From Aerococcus viridans (GTDB lineage: Bacteria; Bacillota; Bacilli; Lactobacillales; Aerococcaceae): a DNA stretch of 64,000 nt. The position numbers and the translations under genes are program-made. The stretch's first letter is position 1, and each line of letters opens with the position of its first letter. The notes below the pieces were generated by a model, which worked only from the letters and a program-made list of their open reading frames with translations, was not told the DNA's origin and did no database searches. The DNA lies in assembly GCF_002871935.1 (NCBI RefSeq), contig NZ_PNHQ01000003.1, forward strand, positions 1 to 64,000, given 5' to 3'. Shown here piece after piece: positions 16,915 through 26,300 of the stretch.

Positions 16915-17388
16915 TTATTCAGCTTTAGGTTGTGTTTGTAGGACTTGTACCTTTTTCCCATTGATCTTCTCTTCTAATTCAGGGTAAACAAGGCGTGCGG
17001 TCGCTGAACCAAAGACCATTAATTCATATAATAATTGTGGATCTTCAGTTGTTCTTGATAATAAGCGTAGATAAATTTCTCCGTCACCAGTCAAAATCAA
17101 GGTATAGTAGCCTGCACGTTTTAAGTTAATTTCATTAATAACAGCTAAAGCTTTTGTTTGATTGTTGAAATCTTCAACTTGGACTAGTTTACGATAAGTA
17201 ATTTGGTATTCCGTTACGGATGAACCTTCTTTAAACTCACGTGCTACGACGTTAAAAGGAATCGTTTTATCTTCAGCAATACGGTAAGCACCTGAGAAAA
17301 CAACTTGGTCTTCATTGAATTTATTCTTCTTAACGGGTACTTTCTTATCTTTAAACATTTTCTCTAAAATTGGTTCAATTGATGGCAT
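16915..17388 (-). CDS. conserved hypothetical protein, 157 aa
   Basis: The start at 17388 (MPSIEPILEKMF) has GGAGG six bases upstream; the ten preceding in-frame codons overlap that site and are not used. The protein is soluble and mixed alpha/beta, with a central segment of alternating strands (about 40-115) and a C-terminal helix, and no signal peptide. The layout loosely recalls YbjN/type III chaperone-like proteins, but I see no motif that settles it. It forms a single-gene unit with its own terminator. Confidence 0.7.
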   Translation of the reverse strand: MPSIEPILEKMFKDKKVPVKKNKFNEDQVVFSGAYRIAEDKTIPFNVVAREFKEGSSVTEYQITYRKLVQVEDFNNQTKALAVINEINLKRAGYYTLILTGDGEIYLRLLSRTTEDPQLLYELMVFGSATARLVYPELEEKINGKKVQVLQTQPKAE

Positions 17389-17649
17389 GGTATTCCTCCG
17401 TTTATCCTCTAAATTCATTACTATCCTTATTGTAACATAAGCTGATCATAAACTTAGTAACTAAAAAGGCCAATTCATTATCAAGCTATCGTCATCTCTC
17501 TAAACTCAACGGTCATAGCAATTGGCAGAATCATTAAAATATAGGTCAAAACTTAAATGTTTCCTTGTGGCATTTTCTATGTTGCATAAACTAAGCTTTT
17601 CCCATTATATTCCAAAGAAAATTAAATAAAGGCATGACATCTTACCTAA

Positions 17650-18654
17650 TTAAAATGTCAGTTTTGGCTCCCAAAGAGGGTCTTCTTTGAGGTCTGAATC
17701 TGCGATAGCCATGTCTAAAACTTCCATGACAGTTAAACTTTGGGCTAAGTGCTCTTCTGCAAACGTCGTATCACCGTGATCAATCCAATTGGCAAAAATC
17801 TCAAATTCTGCACCCATCTTATGGTCGTATGTATTTAATTCAAAGTGGTCTGTATACCCGTCATTTGTCCAGATATCAAATGATGTGACCCTATTCGTTG
17901 CACTATTTACCCTGATAGTACCTTTCGTCCCTTGAATTGTTGCCCCGTTTTTCCCTGTAGAATCCTTTGAAGCCATACATACGGCTTTTGCGTAGCCATA
18001 GTCCATGATCAACACACCAGATGTATCAATCCCATTTTCAATGTTGGGGTAGTAAGCCACTTTCTTTGGTCTACCGATTAAACCAACGACAAAATGTATA
18101 TTGGATGAATTTAAATCCATCAAGGCACCGCCACCATTTTTGATATCAAAGGCCGGCAAAATGTTCCCTGCTGTGAAAGCATCATACTTACTCGAATATT
18201 TTGAGAAATTGCATTCAATTAACTTAATATCACCAATAAGTGGTAAAAGTTCACGGATTTTACCATAATTTTCGACAAATTGACCTGTTACAGCCTCAGC
18301 CAATACTAAATCATAGTCAATAGATAGTCGTTCTAATTCGATTAATTCCTTTTGTGACATCGTGAAAGGTTTCTCACAGATAACATGCTTACCATGAAGT
18401 AATGCTTCCTTCGCAAAAGGAAAATGTAAGTTATTAATGACGGCAACATATACCGTATCGATATCTGCTTTCATCAAAAATTGATTATAATCACTATATA
18501 CTTGATCAATACCATATTGCTTTTGAAAGGCTATAGCCTTATCAACACTTTTGGGTGTTGAATTAATTGCTGTTACTTGAATTTCTGGTAACTCGGCAAT
18601 TACTGGCAAAAATTGCGCCACAACTTTCCCAGTTCCCGCTATCCCTAATTTCAT
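17650..18654 (-). CDS. Gfo/Idh/MocA-family NAD(P)-dependent oxidoreductase
   Basis: A 334-residue dehydrogenase with an N-terminal Rossmann fold (GIAGTGKVVAQF) and the family hallmark CEKPFTMSQKEL, where the Lys is catalytic, around residue 95. The C-terminal half is the Gfo/Idh beta-sheet domain. Members oxidise sugars, inositols or dihydrodiols; the substrate cannot be read here. It is transcribed away from the aldehyde dehydrogenase across a spacer holding a perfect 12-bp palindrome. Confidence 0.88.
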   Translation of the reverse strand: MKLGIAGTGKVVAQFLPVIAELPEIQVTAINSTPKSVDKAIAFQKQYGIDQVYSDYNQFLMKADIDTVYVAVINNLHFPFAKEALLHGKHVICEKPFTMSQKELIELERLSIDYDLVLAEAVTGQFVENYGKIRELLPLIGDIKLIECNFSKYSSKYDAFTAGNILPAFDIKNGGGALMDLNSSNIHFVVGLIGRPKKVAYYPNIENGIDTSGVLIMDYGYAKAVCMASKDSTGKNGATIQGTKGTIRVNSATNRVTSFDIWTNDGYTDHFELNTYDHKMGAEFEIFANWIDHGDTTFAEEHLAQSLTVMEVLDMAIADSDLKEDPLWEPKLTF

Positions 18655-18785
18655 ATCTGCTCCTCCATAAACCTGAAAATACCGTAGAATTCGGTATCAA
18701 CATTCTTCTGATAGCTAATTATAAGCGTCTAAACCTATAAATTCTAGCGCTATTTGATGTAAAGTGCATTTTTATTTCAAATAAA

Positions 18786-18797
18786 GTAATCGATTAC
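18786..18797. promoter_or_regulatory. perfect palindrome GTAATCGATTAC, candidate operator
   Basis: A 12-bp perfect palindrome in the 283-bp gap between the divergent Gfo/Idh and aldehyde dehydrogenase genes. Its form suits a LacI/GalR-type or other dimeric regulator. No regulator gene adjoins it, so the binder is unknown. Confidence 0.4.
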
Positions 18798-18937
18798 CGT
18801 TCTTTTTAAAATAAAAAGCCTTTTTCACCGCACTATGGATGTAATATAGGCTAGTGCCAATTCATTTTACTAGCCAGCTTTTCAAATCTCCTTTATCATG
18901 TAAGGTAGATAGGCAAGAGCTTAAAGGAGGATTTCTC

Positions 18938-20353
18938 ATGAAACAATATACTAATTTCATTAATGGTGAGTGGACAAGCCCTACCAATAATGAATTCAAA
19001 GACGTAGAAAACCCAACAACTGAAGAAACCATTGCCCAAGTCGCATACTCTTCTAATGAAGATGTTGACCAAGCAGTTGAAGCCGCAAAAAAAGCCTTCC
19101 CTACTTGGAATAAATTATCCCTTGAGGAAAGAACCAGTTATGTAGAAAAATTATTAACTGAAATTAAGGCACACAAAGATGAATTACGAGATATTATTGT
19201 TGAAGAATTTGGTGCTGCCAAGACCTTCTCTGAGTCAGGACAAGTTGGTTTAGCCATTGATGAAATGTCTGCCACAATAGAGGCAATCAAAGACTACGAC
19301 TTAACTAACCAAGTTGGAAACACTAAAGTCATTAAAGAAGGATATGGTGTAGTTGCAGCAATTACTCCTTGGAACTACCCGTTAAATCAAATCCAACGAA
19401 AAATCACCCCTGCACTATTAGCTGGGAATACCGTAGTTGTGAAACCAGCATCTGATACACCACTCACTGCAGTAAAACTATTTGAATTAGCTGAAAAAGT
19501 AGGCTTTCCAAAAGGGGTATTCAACCTAATCCTTGGTAGCGGTAGCGGTGTTGGGAACTATCTAGCTGAACATAAAGATGTTGCTGTTGTTTCCTTTACC
19601 GGGTCAACCGAAGTTGGTCAAGGACTATATGAAAACGCTGCTAAAGGTATTAAACATATCATTCTTGAATTAGGTGGCAAATCAGCACTCGTTTATTTAC
19701 CAGGTGGCGATTTATCCTTTGCCGTTAAAAAAGCCATGGGGACGATTTTAAATAACCAAGGGCAAACTTGTACTGCACTGACAAGATTATTGGTTCCTAA
19801 AGACGAATTAGCAGATGTGGAAGCAGAAGTAAAATCTTACTATGAAAAGAATGTTATTTTAGGTGACCCTGCTGATCCAAATACCCTTGTAGGGCCAATG
19901 GTATCCGCTAATCAAAAACAAACTGCGCTCGAATATATTGAAAAAGGTAAAGCAGAAGGCGCAAAGGTTTTAGTCGGTGATAAAAAACCAGCCAGCGAAA
20001 CTGGTCATTTTGTAACACCTACTGTCTTTACAAATGTCACAAATGATATGACGATTGCCCAAGAAGAAATTTTTGGTCCTGTACTCGCCATCATCACATA
20101 TGAAACTGAAGAAGAAGCTATTGAAATTGCTAATGACTCAATTTACGGCCTTTCAGGTGCTGTAGTCGGACCAGATGAAAGAGCTTATGAAGTCGCTAAG
20201 CAATTACGCACTGGAAATATCTTTGTGAATAAAGCGGGACGTAATCCCCTTGCCCCATTTGGTGGTTACAAACAATCCGGATTAGGACGCGAAAACGGTC
20301 TATACGGTGTTGAAGACTACTTAGAAACAAAAGCGATCTTCTTAGAAGATTAA
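18938..20353 (+). CDS. NAD(P)-dependent aldehyde dehydrogenase
   Basis: A 471-residue ALDH starting at 18938 behind AAAGGAGG; the longer frame upstream has no ribosome binding site. Markers are the cofactor motifs TPWNYPLNQ and SFTGSTEVGQ, the catalytic general base Glu in LELGGKSA, the nucleophile Cys in NNQGQTCTA, and EEIFGPVLAI near the C terminus. It belongs to the broad soluble ALDH class and oxidises an aldehyde to the acid. The specific substrate is not evident. It forms a single-gene unit with its own terminator. Confidence 0.93.
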   Translation: MKQYTNFINGEWTSPTNNEFKDVENPTTEETIAQVAYSSNEDVDQAVEAAKKAFPTWNKLSLEERTSYVEKLLTEIKAHKDELRDIIVEEFGAAKTFSESGQVGLAIDEMSATIEAIKDYDLTNQVGNTKVIKEGYGVVAAITPWNYPLNQIQRKITPALLAGNTVVVKPASDTPLTAVKLFELAEKVGFPKGVFNLILGSGSGVGNYLAEHKDVAVVSFTGSTEVGQGLYENAAKGIKHIILELGGKSALVYLPGGDLSFAVKKAMGTILNNQGQTCTALTRLLVPKDELADVEAEVKSYYEKNVILGDPADPNTLVGPMVSANQKQTALEYIEKGKAEGAKVLVGDKKPASETGHFVTPTVFTNVTNDMTIAQEEIFGPVLAIITYETEEEAIEIANDSIYGLSGAVVGPDERAYEVAKQLRTGNIFVNKAGRNPLAPFGGYKQSGLGRENGLYGVEDYLETKAIFLED

Positions 20354-20399
20354 AGAACTATATCTAAGAAAAAATAAATAAGCAAATTTTAGATAAATA

Positions 20400-20442
20400 A
20401 AACAGCTACTAGATGATATCAATCTCTTAGTAGCTGTTTTTT
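20400..20442 (+). terminator. terminator of the aldehyde dehydrogenase gene
   Basis: Arms AAACAGCTACTA (20400-20411) and TAGTAGCTGTTT (20428-20439) followed by TTTT. Confidence 0.8.
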
Positions 20443-20526
20443 AACTTTTAGTGATATACCTTTGAAAAATATAAGGCCATCAAAGCCATGTTCTGCGATT
20501 AAAGGCCTACACCAAAGACGCTATTC

Positions 20527-21795
20527 TCAATCATTCACCATCAACCCTAATAATGATTCGTATACAGGTTTAGATTGACATATTTCTGCCACGAAATAAG
20601 CAATAAAAGTGACAATGGCAATTGGGAGTAGATACTGGATAGATCCCCCTGTCATTTCTAGAATCAAGAAAATACCCGTTAATGGCGCACGTACAATCGC
20701 TGCAAAATGCGCAGCCATCGCAATGACAGTAAAGACCATAATCGTGTACGCGTCCACTAGACCTAAGGCATGCAATCCACTCGCATAAATATTCCCTACT
20801 AAAGCGCCAAGAGATAACAACGGGAAAAAGATCCCCCCTGGAATTCCTGACCCGAAAGCCACACCAAGTAACAGTATTTTTGACACGAATAAGTAAACCA
20901 GTGTTAATACGCTAGGGTTGTCTAAAAATGGTAATAGAATCAATTGTTCACCAGAACCAATTAACCGCGCATCAAATAACAATACCACGGCTGTGATGAG
21001 GAAAGGAAAAACCATTTTCCAAAAAGATGCTAGCTGCCAATGACGATAAATCGCTTTAGACCATAAGATAACGGTATTAAACAACACACCTGATAAACCT
21101 AACAATACCCCTAAAATTAGTAAATACGGATAAGTTGCCATTTCCACCCGTAAGGCTCGAGGAATCGTCATCACAGCATCATTCCCAATCAACGCAATCG
21201 ATACGAGAGTTGCAGTAATAATCGTTAAAGTGGCAGATAGAAAACCACGACGGGTAACCTTCTTCAATAATTCCTCTAAACAGAAAATAATACCAGATAC
21301 AGGGGCATTAAAAGCTGTAGACAAACCGGCTCCTGCAGCGCCGACAATCAAATATTTCGTAGATTCTTTAGATGATTTAGTCACCTCTGCTACTCCCTGA
21401 CCTATGGCTGCCCCAATTTGTACTGAGGGTCCTTCTCGCCCTAGTGTAAGTCCTGACCCAATCGCGAGTAATCCACCAGTTATTTTATAAAATAAAACAG
21501 ATGGCCAAGAAAAATTTAACTGCCCACTCAACTTTCCAGCAATTTGTGGAATACCTGATCCACCAATCATAGGTTCTCTTTGTGCCGTCCAAGCCACGAA
21601 ACAACCAATCAATCCTAAAGCCAGTATAAATAAAAAACTATGACCGATTGAAGCCTGTCCCCAATTTAAAAGCCACGTTACTAGCCCCATCAAAAACGGT
21701 ATAGCGACTCTAAATAATGAAACAACAATGCCCACTAGGATACCTGAAATAACACTCAATAACACCAAACGATAATTCAATCGCCCTTCATGCAT
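20527..21795 (-). CDS. CLC-type chloride/proton transporter
   Basis: An integral membrane protein of about 422 residues with many hydrophobic helices and the three CLC selectivity motifs: GGSGIP (about 80), GREGPSVQ with the gating Glu (about 122), and GIFFP (about 325). The LEEL pair at about 170-175 sits where the internal proton-transfer Glu of CLC exchangers lies, so exchange rather than channel activity is favoured. GREGP rather than a CLC-F variant argues against fluoride. AAGGGG lies one base from the first ATG of the frame, so I prefer the ATG at 21795 (a GTG at 21798 is possible). Confidence 0.92.
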   Translation of the reverse strand: MHEGRLNYRLVLLSVISGILVGIVVSLFRVAIPFLMGLVTWLLNWGQASIGHSFLFILALGLIGCFVAWTAQREPMIGGSGIPQIAGKLSGQLNFSWPSVLFYKITGGLLAIGSGLTLGREGPSVQIGAAIGQGVAEVTKSSKESTKYLIVGAAGAGLSTAFNAPVSGIIFCLEELLKKVTRRGFLSATLTIITATLVSIALIGNDAVMTIPRALRVEMATYPYLLILGVLLGLSGVLFNTVILWSKAIYRHWQLASFWKMVFPFLITAVVLLFDARLIGSGEQLILLPFLDNPSVLTLVYLFVSKILLLGVAFGSGIPGGIFFPLLSLGALVGNIYASGLHALGLVDAYTIMVFTVIAMAAHFAAIVRAPLTGIFLILEMTGGSIQYLLPIAIVTFIAYFVAEICQSKPVYESLLGLMVND

Positions 21796-21848
21796 CACAA
21801 CCATACCCCTTCTTCACAATAATGCATTTATTTTCTTTCCCAAATAAA

Positions 21849-21884
21849 AAAATCCCAACCAAGGATAAGCTCGATCGGGATTTT
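21849..21884 (-). terminator. terminator after rplS
   Basis: Arms AAAATCCC (21849-21856) and GGGATTTT (21877-21884); on the minus strand a T run follows. Confidence 0.75.
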
Positions 21885-21906
21885 CTGTATAGCTACTGCA
21901 GTAGCC

Positions 21907-22266
21907 TTATTTTTGTTTGTTACGGCGACGTTCTGGAATACGTGCAGCTTTACCATGTAAGTCACGTAAGTAGAACAATTTAGCACGACGAACTTTACCT
22001 TCACGTAATACTTCAATTTTAGCTACGCGTGGTGTGTGTACTGGGAAAGTACGTTCAACACCAACACCGTTTGAAATTTTACGAACTGTGTAAGTTTCGC
22101 TGATACCAGCACCACGACGTTGAATAACAACACCGTCAAATAACTGGATACGTTCACGTTCACCCTCAACAACTTTCGCGTGTACACGAACAGTGTCACC
22201 AGGACGGAAGTCAGGTACATCGTTACGTAGTTGTTCTGAAGTGATTTGATCAATTAAATTACTCAT
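21907..22266 (-). CDS. rplS: 50S ribosomal protein L19
   Basis: L19 (119 aa) sits at the 30S-50S interface. [29 protein letters not shown] and the basic C-terminal [18 protein letters not shown] region are diagnostic. The start has AAAGGAGAG upstream. In most Firmicutes rplS follows trmD directly; here two unrelated genes intervene, and rplS has its own promoter and leader. Confidence 0.97.
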   Translation of the reverse strand: MSNLIDQITSEQLRNDVPDFRPGDTVRVHAKVVEGERERIQLFDGVVIQRRGAGISETYTVRKISNGVGVERTFPVHTPRVAKIEVLREGKVRRAKLFYLRDLHGKAARIPERRRNKQK

Positions 22267-22382
22267 GTAGATTCTCTCCTTTCAACAACACTCATATGAC
22301 AATTTTGCCACAGCGGAATATCATAAAGTATGTGTTCAAACAACACCTTAAATATTGTAACAAATCTATCACTTATTGTAAA
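22267..22382 (-). promoter_or_regulatory. rplS promoter and leader, candidate L19 autoregulatory leader
   Basis: On the minus strand TTTACA (22382-22377), 17 bp, TACAAT (22359-22354) gives a good promoter, leaving a leader of roughly 80 nt before rplS. Leaders that bind L19 are known in Firmicutes. I see the segment ATATTCCGCTGTGGC in it but cannot confirm the fold by eye. Confidence 0.5.
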
Positions 22383-22480
22383 TAGAAAGTTGAACATTTC
22401 TTGATATAAATTGTTATTAACAAGTAATAATGTCATAGGTATTAATAAGGGAAAATCTCCCACCCTCACTATACAAATAT

Positions 22481-22509
22481 TTGTTCCTTACGCCACTTCA
22501 CGATACAAT
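22481..22509 (+). promoter_or_regulatory. promoter of the pyruvate-kinase-like gene
   Basis: TTGTTC (22481-22486), 17-bp spacer, TACAAT (22504-22509), 48 bp before the start codon. Confidence 0.6.
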
Positions 22510-22557
22510 AATAGATGAATAGGAAACGGTTACAGAATAGATAAAGGAGATCTCGTA

Positions 22558-24066
22558 ATGACAAATGACAAACAACAAGTAAACAATATTTACAAGGATT
22601 TATATTTAGAAGTAGCCGACTTACGTGAAACCGTTTACCAAGAGGGGCAACAAATTTATACATCTTGGAATCCTGCCACCCTCCGTGAAGATTTTAAGGA
22701 AGCAGCCTTAAATTTTGCCTATTATGTTGCCCTTCGTCGCCGTGATATTCGCGACTTACAATTAAAACTAGGAAATCTGGGCCTTTCTTCACTCGGTCGT
22801 CTTGAAGGACATGTACTATCTACCCTTGATTTAGTCGCTTATCATTTAGCAAAAAGCGCGGACATGCCCGCAGTCGATATTCCTGAACATATGACCAAAA
22901 CCAGTCAAGGTCACGGCTCTACACTTGACCAACTCACCAATGATTTCTTTGGCCCAGGCGCTAAAGACCGCTATTCCCGTATCATGGTTACCATGCCCAA
23001 TGAAGCCGCCACTGACCAAGACCTAGTAGACCGCATGGTGAAAGCTGGTTTAGACGTTGCCCGTATTAACTGTGCCCATGATGATGTAACTACTTGGCGG
23101 AAAATGGTCAAAAATATTCATCAATCTGGCAAGAAATACCAGCGCGATATTAAAATTTTCACTGATATCGCTGGTCCTAAAGTGCGTATCCAAGCTATCT
23201 ATACCACTTTACAAAATCCTAAGCTTTATGAAGGGGATGTCTTCTTCCTAACGAGTGATACGGTGTTAAAGGACTTTTATGACTGTGAAATAGTCTTATC
23301 CTGTCCAATTCCAGAACTGATTCAAGATTTAAAGGTTGATGAAGTGGTGTCCCTTGATGATGGGAAAATTCAAGGTAAAGTCTAAAAAGTCTATCCTGAA
23401 GGGGTAAAAATTACCATCACCCAAATGGCATCAAATGGTAAGAAAGTAAAAGCGACAAAAGGGATCAACTTTCCTGACCGTGAATTGAATATCCCTGTAT
23501 TAACCGATAAAGACATTGACGACTTAGCTTTTTCAAAAGAAGCTGCTGACGTGATTGGCTTCTCCTTCGTCCACAATTTGGATGACGTTCGCCATATTAA
23601 CCAAGTAATGGCAGAAAAAGTAAGTGAAGATCAAGATAAACTAGCTACTATCAAGTTAGAAACCATTTCTGGATTTGAGAATCTCATCAATATCATCATC
23701 GAGGCTAACCGCTACCGACCAACAGGCATTATGATTGCTAGAGGAGACCTAGCTGTAGAAGTTGGCTATCTACGACTATCTGTTGTTCAAGAAGAAATCC
23801 TTTGGTTCTGCGAAGCTGCGCAAATCCCTGTAATCTGGGCCACCCAGGTTCTTGAGTCCTTGGTAAAATCCGGCGTACCTTCAAGAGCTGAAATTTCGGA
23901 TGTATCTATGGGGTCACGAGCTGAATGTGTCATGTTAAATAAAGGTGAACATATCCTTGAAGGAATCAATCTTTTACGGTCAATTTTAGCAGACATTGAT
24001 GAACACCAATTCAAAAAGACACCATTAATGAAACAATTGAACGTAGCCAATACCATTTTCGAATAA
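22558..24066 (+). pseudogene. pyruvate-kinase-like protein interrupted by one in-frame TAA
   Basis: The coding frame runs 22558-24066 (502 codons) with a single TAA at 23383-23385; both sides are in the same frame. Residues about 1-140 form an N-terminal helical domain (LGLSSLGRLEGHV) not found in glycolytic pyruvate kinase. Then come kinase-like motifs: LDVARINCAHDD, FTDIAGPKVRI, GIMIARGDLAVE, PVIWATQVLESL and SRAEISDVS. There is no C-terminal regulatory domain. Such diverged kinases occur in plants and assorted bacteria as a second family. The start has AAGGAG. A nonsense mutation is the simple reading; sequencing error or stop readthrough are alternatives. Confidence 0.75.
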
Positions 24067-24070
24067 AAAT

Positions 24071-24107
24071 AAACACCTACCTCTAATATCCTAAAGGTAG
24101 GTGTTTT
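24071..24107 (+). terminator. terminator after the pyruvate-kinase-like gene
   Basis: Arms AAACACCTACCT (24071-24082) and AGGTAGGTGTTT (24095-24106) then T. Confidence 0.75.
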
Positions 24108-24135
24108 ATGATGTCTAACTATAATATTTTGACTT

Positions 24136-24573
24136 TTATTGCCGCTTACCATCCTTGGTATAAGCAATGACTTTGGTTCCTTTGTTATCAGCAATTTCCT
24201 TAGCCCGCTTCACAGCATCCTCTTTTAAGTCAAAAGTATCCGCAACGCGTTCCGCCTTCACGGTAATCACTTGCCATTGTTCAAGCTCATGATCAAACTT
24301 CACCTGCACGTCTTCATCCATCAATTCAGGATTAGCCGATTCAGTATCATGCTTGTCGCTCTTTTTAGGATTGCTTGCATGTTTAACTTCCGAAATCTCT
24401 TTATCAGAAGCATTCTGATACCATTCTTTCCCTTGCTGTATCGCAATTGGGATTAAATCTTCCTCCTTGTAACCCGCAGCTTCCATAGCATTCATGATCT
24501 CAATGATCTTCTTACGTTCAACCTCATCAAAATTTTTTAAGTTGTTAGGATAATCTTGCATATTCCATGGCAT
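24136..24573 (-). CDS. YdaT-like protein: ChaB-type N terminus plus DUF2188
   Basis: A 145-residue soluble protein in two parts. Residues 1-55 (MPWNMQDYPNNLKNF, then IPIAIQQGKEWY) match the short ChaB/YdaT N-terminal block. A charged linker follows, then residues 93-145 (WQVITVKAERVADTFDLKEDAVKRAKEIA, given in part) match DUF2188. B. subtilis YdaT has this layout and is linked to general stress. It lies alone between trmD and the kinase-like gene; its function is not known. Confidence 0.8.
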   Translation of the reverse strand: MPWNMQDYPNNLKNFDEVERKKIIEIMNAMEAAGYKEEDLIPIAIQQGKEWYQNASDKEISEVKHASNPKKSDKHDTESANPELMDEDVQVKFDHELEQWQVITVKAERVADTFDLKEDAVKRAKEIADNKGTKVIAYTKDGKRQ

Positions 24574-24693
24574 AACATCATCTCCATCCTTAACTCATAT
24601 TGTATCAAGAATAGGGAATAAATAAAAAGGATAGCCATGTTCAATCTAGCATGAAACTGGGACCCACACAATAGACCACGCTAACAAACAGCC

Positions 24694-25431
24694 CTACTCA
24701 GTTTCTGCTTTAATTTCTTCAAGCCACTTCGCTTGCTTGGGCGTTAATGGATAGTTCTTCAACATATCTGAACGGCGTTCATAGGTCCGGCGTAAAGATT
24801 CTTTCTCTTTCCAATCCGCAATCTTAGCATGGTTCCCAGACATTAGCACATCCGGCACCTTCATCCCTTTGTATTCAGCTGGACGCGTATATTGTGGGTA
24901 TTCTAGTAGTCCAGTTGAGAAAGAATCACCAGTGATAGACGCTTCGTTTCCAACAGCATCTTCAAGCAAACGAACAGTCGCATCAATCACAATCATAGCC
25001 CCTAATTCGCCACCAGTGAGCACATAGTCTCCAACTGAAATCTCATCGGTTACATATGACCGAATCCGCTCGTCATAGCCTTCATAATGGCCACAAATAA
25101 AAATCAAATGCGCATCTTCTGCAAATGATTCCGCATGCTTTTGCGTAAACGTTTCACCAGCTGGATCCATCAAAATAACCCGTTTTTTGGTATCAGGATG
25201 CTTACGCTCAATTTCTTCTAAAGCATCATGGATCGGGTCAACCCGAAGCAACATCCCAGCACCACCGCCATATGGGTAATCGTCCACATGACCGTGTTTA
25301 TTTACTGCAAACTTACGAAAGTCCGTAATATCAATATTGGCTACCCCTTTTTCCTGGGCCTTCCCAATAATCGACGTATTCATTGGCCCTTCAAACATCT
25401 CCGGGAAAAGGCTTAAGACATCAATCTGCAT
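24694..25431 (-). CDS. trmD: tRNA (guanine-37-N1)-methyltransferase
   Basis: TrmD (245 aa) methylates G37 next to the anticodon. [11 protein letters not shown] at the N terminus, the trefoil-knot AdoMet site ([11 protein letters not shown], then [16 protein letters not shown]) and the C-terminal [21 protein letters not shown] segment are intact. The start overlaps the rimM stop by one base (TAATG), so it is coupled. Confidence 0.97.
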   Translation of the reverse strand: MQIDVLSLFPEMFEGPMNTSIIGKAQEKGVANIDITDFRKFAVNKHGHVDDYPYGGGAGMLLRVDPIHDALEEIERKHPDTKKRVILMDPAGETFTQKHAESFAEDAHLIFICGHYEGYDERIRSYVTDEISVGDYVLTGGELGAMIVIDATVRLLEDAVGNEASITGDSFSTGLLEYPQYTRPAEYKGMKVPDVLMSGNHAKIADWKEKESLRRTYERRSDMLKNYPLTPKQAKWLEEIKAETE

Positions 25432-26006
25432 TAGGCGTCACCTTTTTCTGTGTCCACATCTTCAATTAAGCCATCCATCGGTTCAATCACCACGCGATTA
25501 CCAGCCAAATCAATCTCTAATACAATATCTTCAATATAAGGAATCAAAATATCTTGTCCTTTATTTGGACGTTGAATCGCCCACACATCATTCGATGGTA
25601 AAGACGTAATTTCACGAATCTTACCTAAATAGTCATTGTCCGTAGTATATACTTCTAAACCAATAATATCATCATAGTAAAACTCGTTCTCATCCAACTG
25701 GTCAGCTTCACGTTCAGCCCCAGCGACTTTCAGGTCAAAACCTTTAAATTTCTCCACATCATTAATATGATCCTTACCTTTAAAATGTAAGAGATTGAAA
25801 TTTTTATGCAGGCGGCGACCATCTACTTCAACATTCTCCACCAATTTATCACCATTAAAAATCGCCAAAGTAGACCCTATTTTAAAACGTTCTTCTGGGA
25901 AATCAGTTATCGCCATTACCCGTACTTCACCGCGTAAGGCCTGCGTATTCACAATTTTCCCGACCAAATAATACTGTTCTTCAGCCATGCCCTCAATCTT
26001 CACCAT
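25431..26006 (-). CDS. rimM: 16S rRNA processing protein
   Basis: RimM (about 191 aa) helps mature the 30S head and binds S19. It has the N-terminal RimM domain ([19 protein letters not shown]) and a C-terminal PRC-barrel-like domain ([35 protein letters not shown]). The first ATG of the frame (26018) abuts its purine-rich stretch, so I prefer the next ATG at 26006; even there the site is weak. The gap to khpA is over 880 bp, unusually long for this operon, because a repeat array lies between them. Confidence 0.93.
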   Translation of the reverse strand: MVKIEGMAEEQYYLVGKIVNTQALRGEVRVMAITDFPEERFKIGSTLAIFNGDKLVENVEVDGRRLHKNFNLLHFKGKDHINDVEKFKGFDLKVAGAEREADQLDENEFYYDDIIGLEVYTTDNDYLGKIREITSLPSNDVWAIQRPNKGQDILIPYIEDIVLEIDLAGNRVVIEPMDGLIEDVDTEKGDA

Positions 26007-26300
26007 ATCTATTGCCATCCCTTCTTACGTGCCTATCTGCCAACTTTTAAACCAATAATTGAAAAAAGGACACGCCACCCATTTCTAGCGACCACTGTAA
26101 CCAAAAAAGCTACCATGGTCAAACGTCAGTCTTATTTTACATGAATACACCAGAAAAACCAAGATAACACGATAAATCCTAAGGCATTGCGCCAATAAAA
26201 ATGCCCTTAAAATGCCATAAAAAAGACGCAGACATTTCTGTCCACGCCCTCAAAAAGCGGATTGCTTTGTTGCAAACATCGTATAAATAGGTGCGACGCT

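Noticed and set aside
23383..23385. Selenocysteine or pyrrolysine recoding in the kinase-like gene
   Set aside because: The stop is TAA, not TGA or TAG.
24647..24702. Another GAAACTGGGAC structured element at the end of trmD
   Set aside because: GAAACTG and CAGTTTC can pair, but the second arm is trmD coding sequence and no module core is present.
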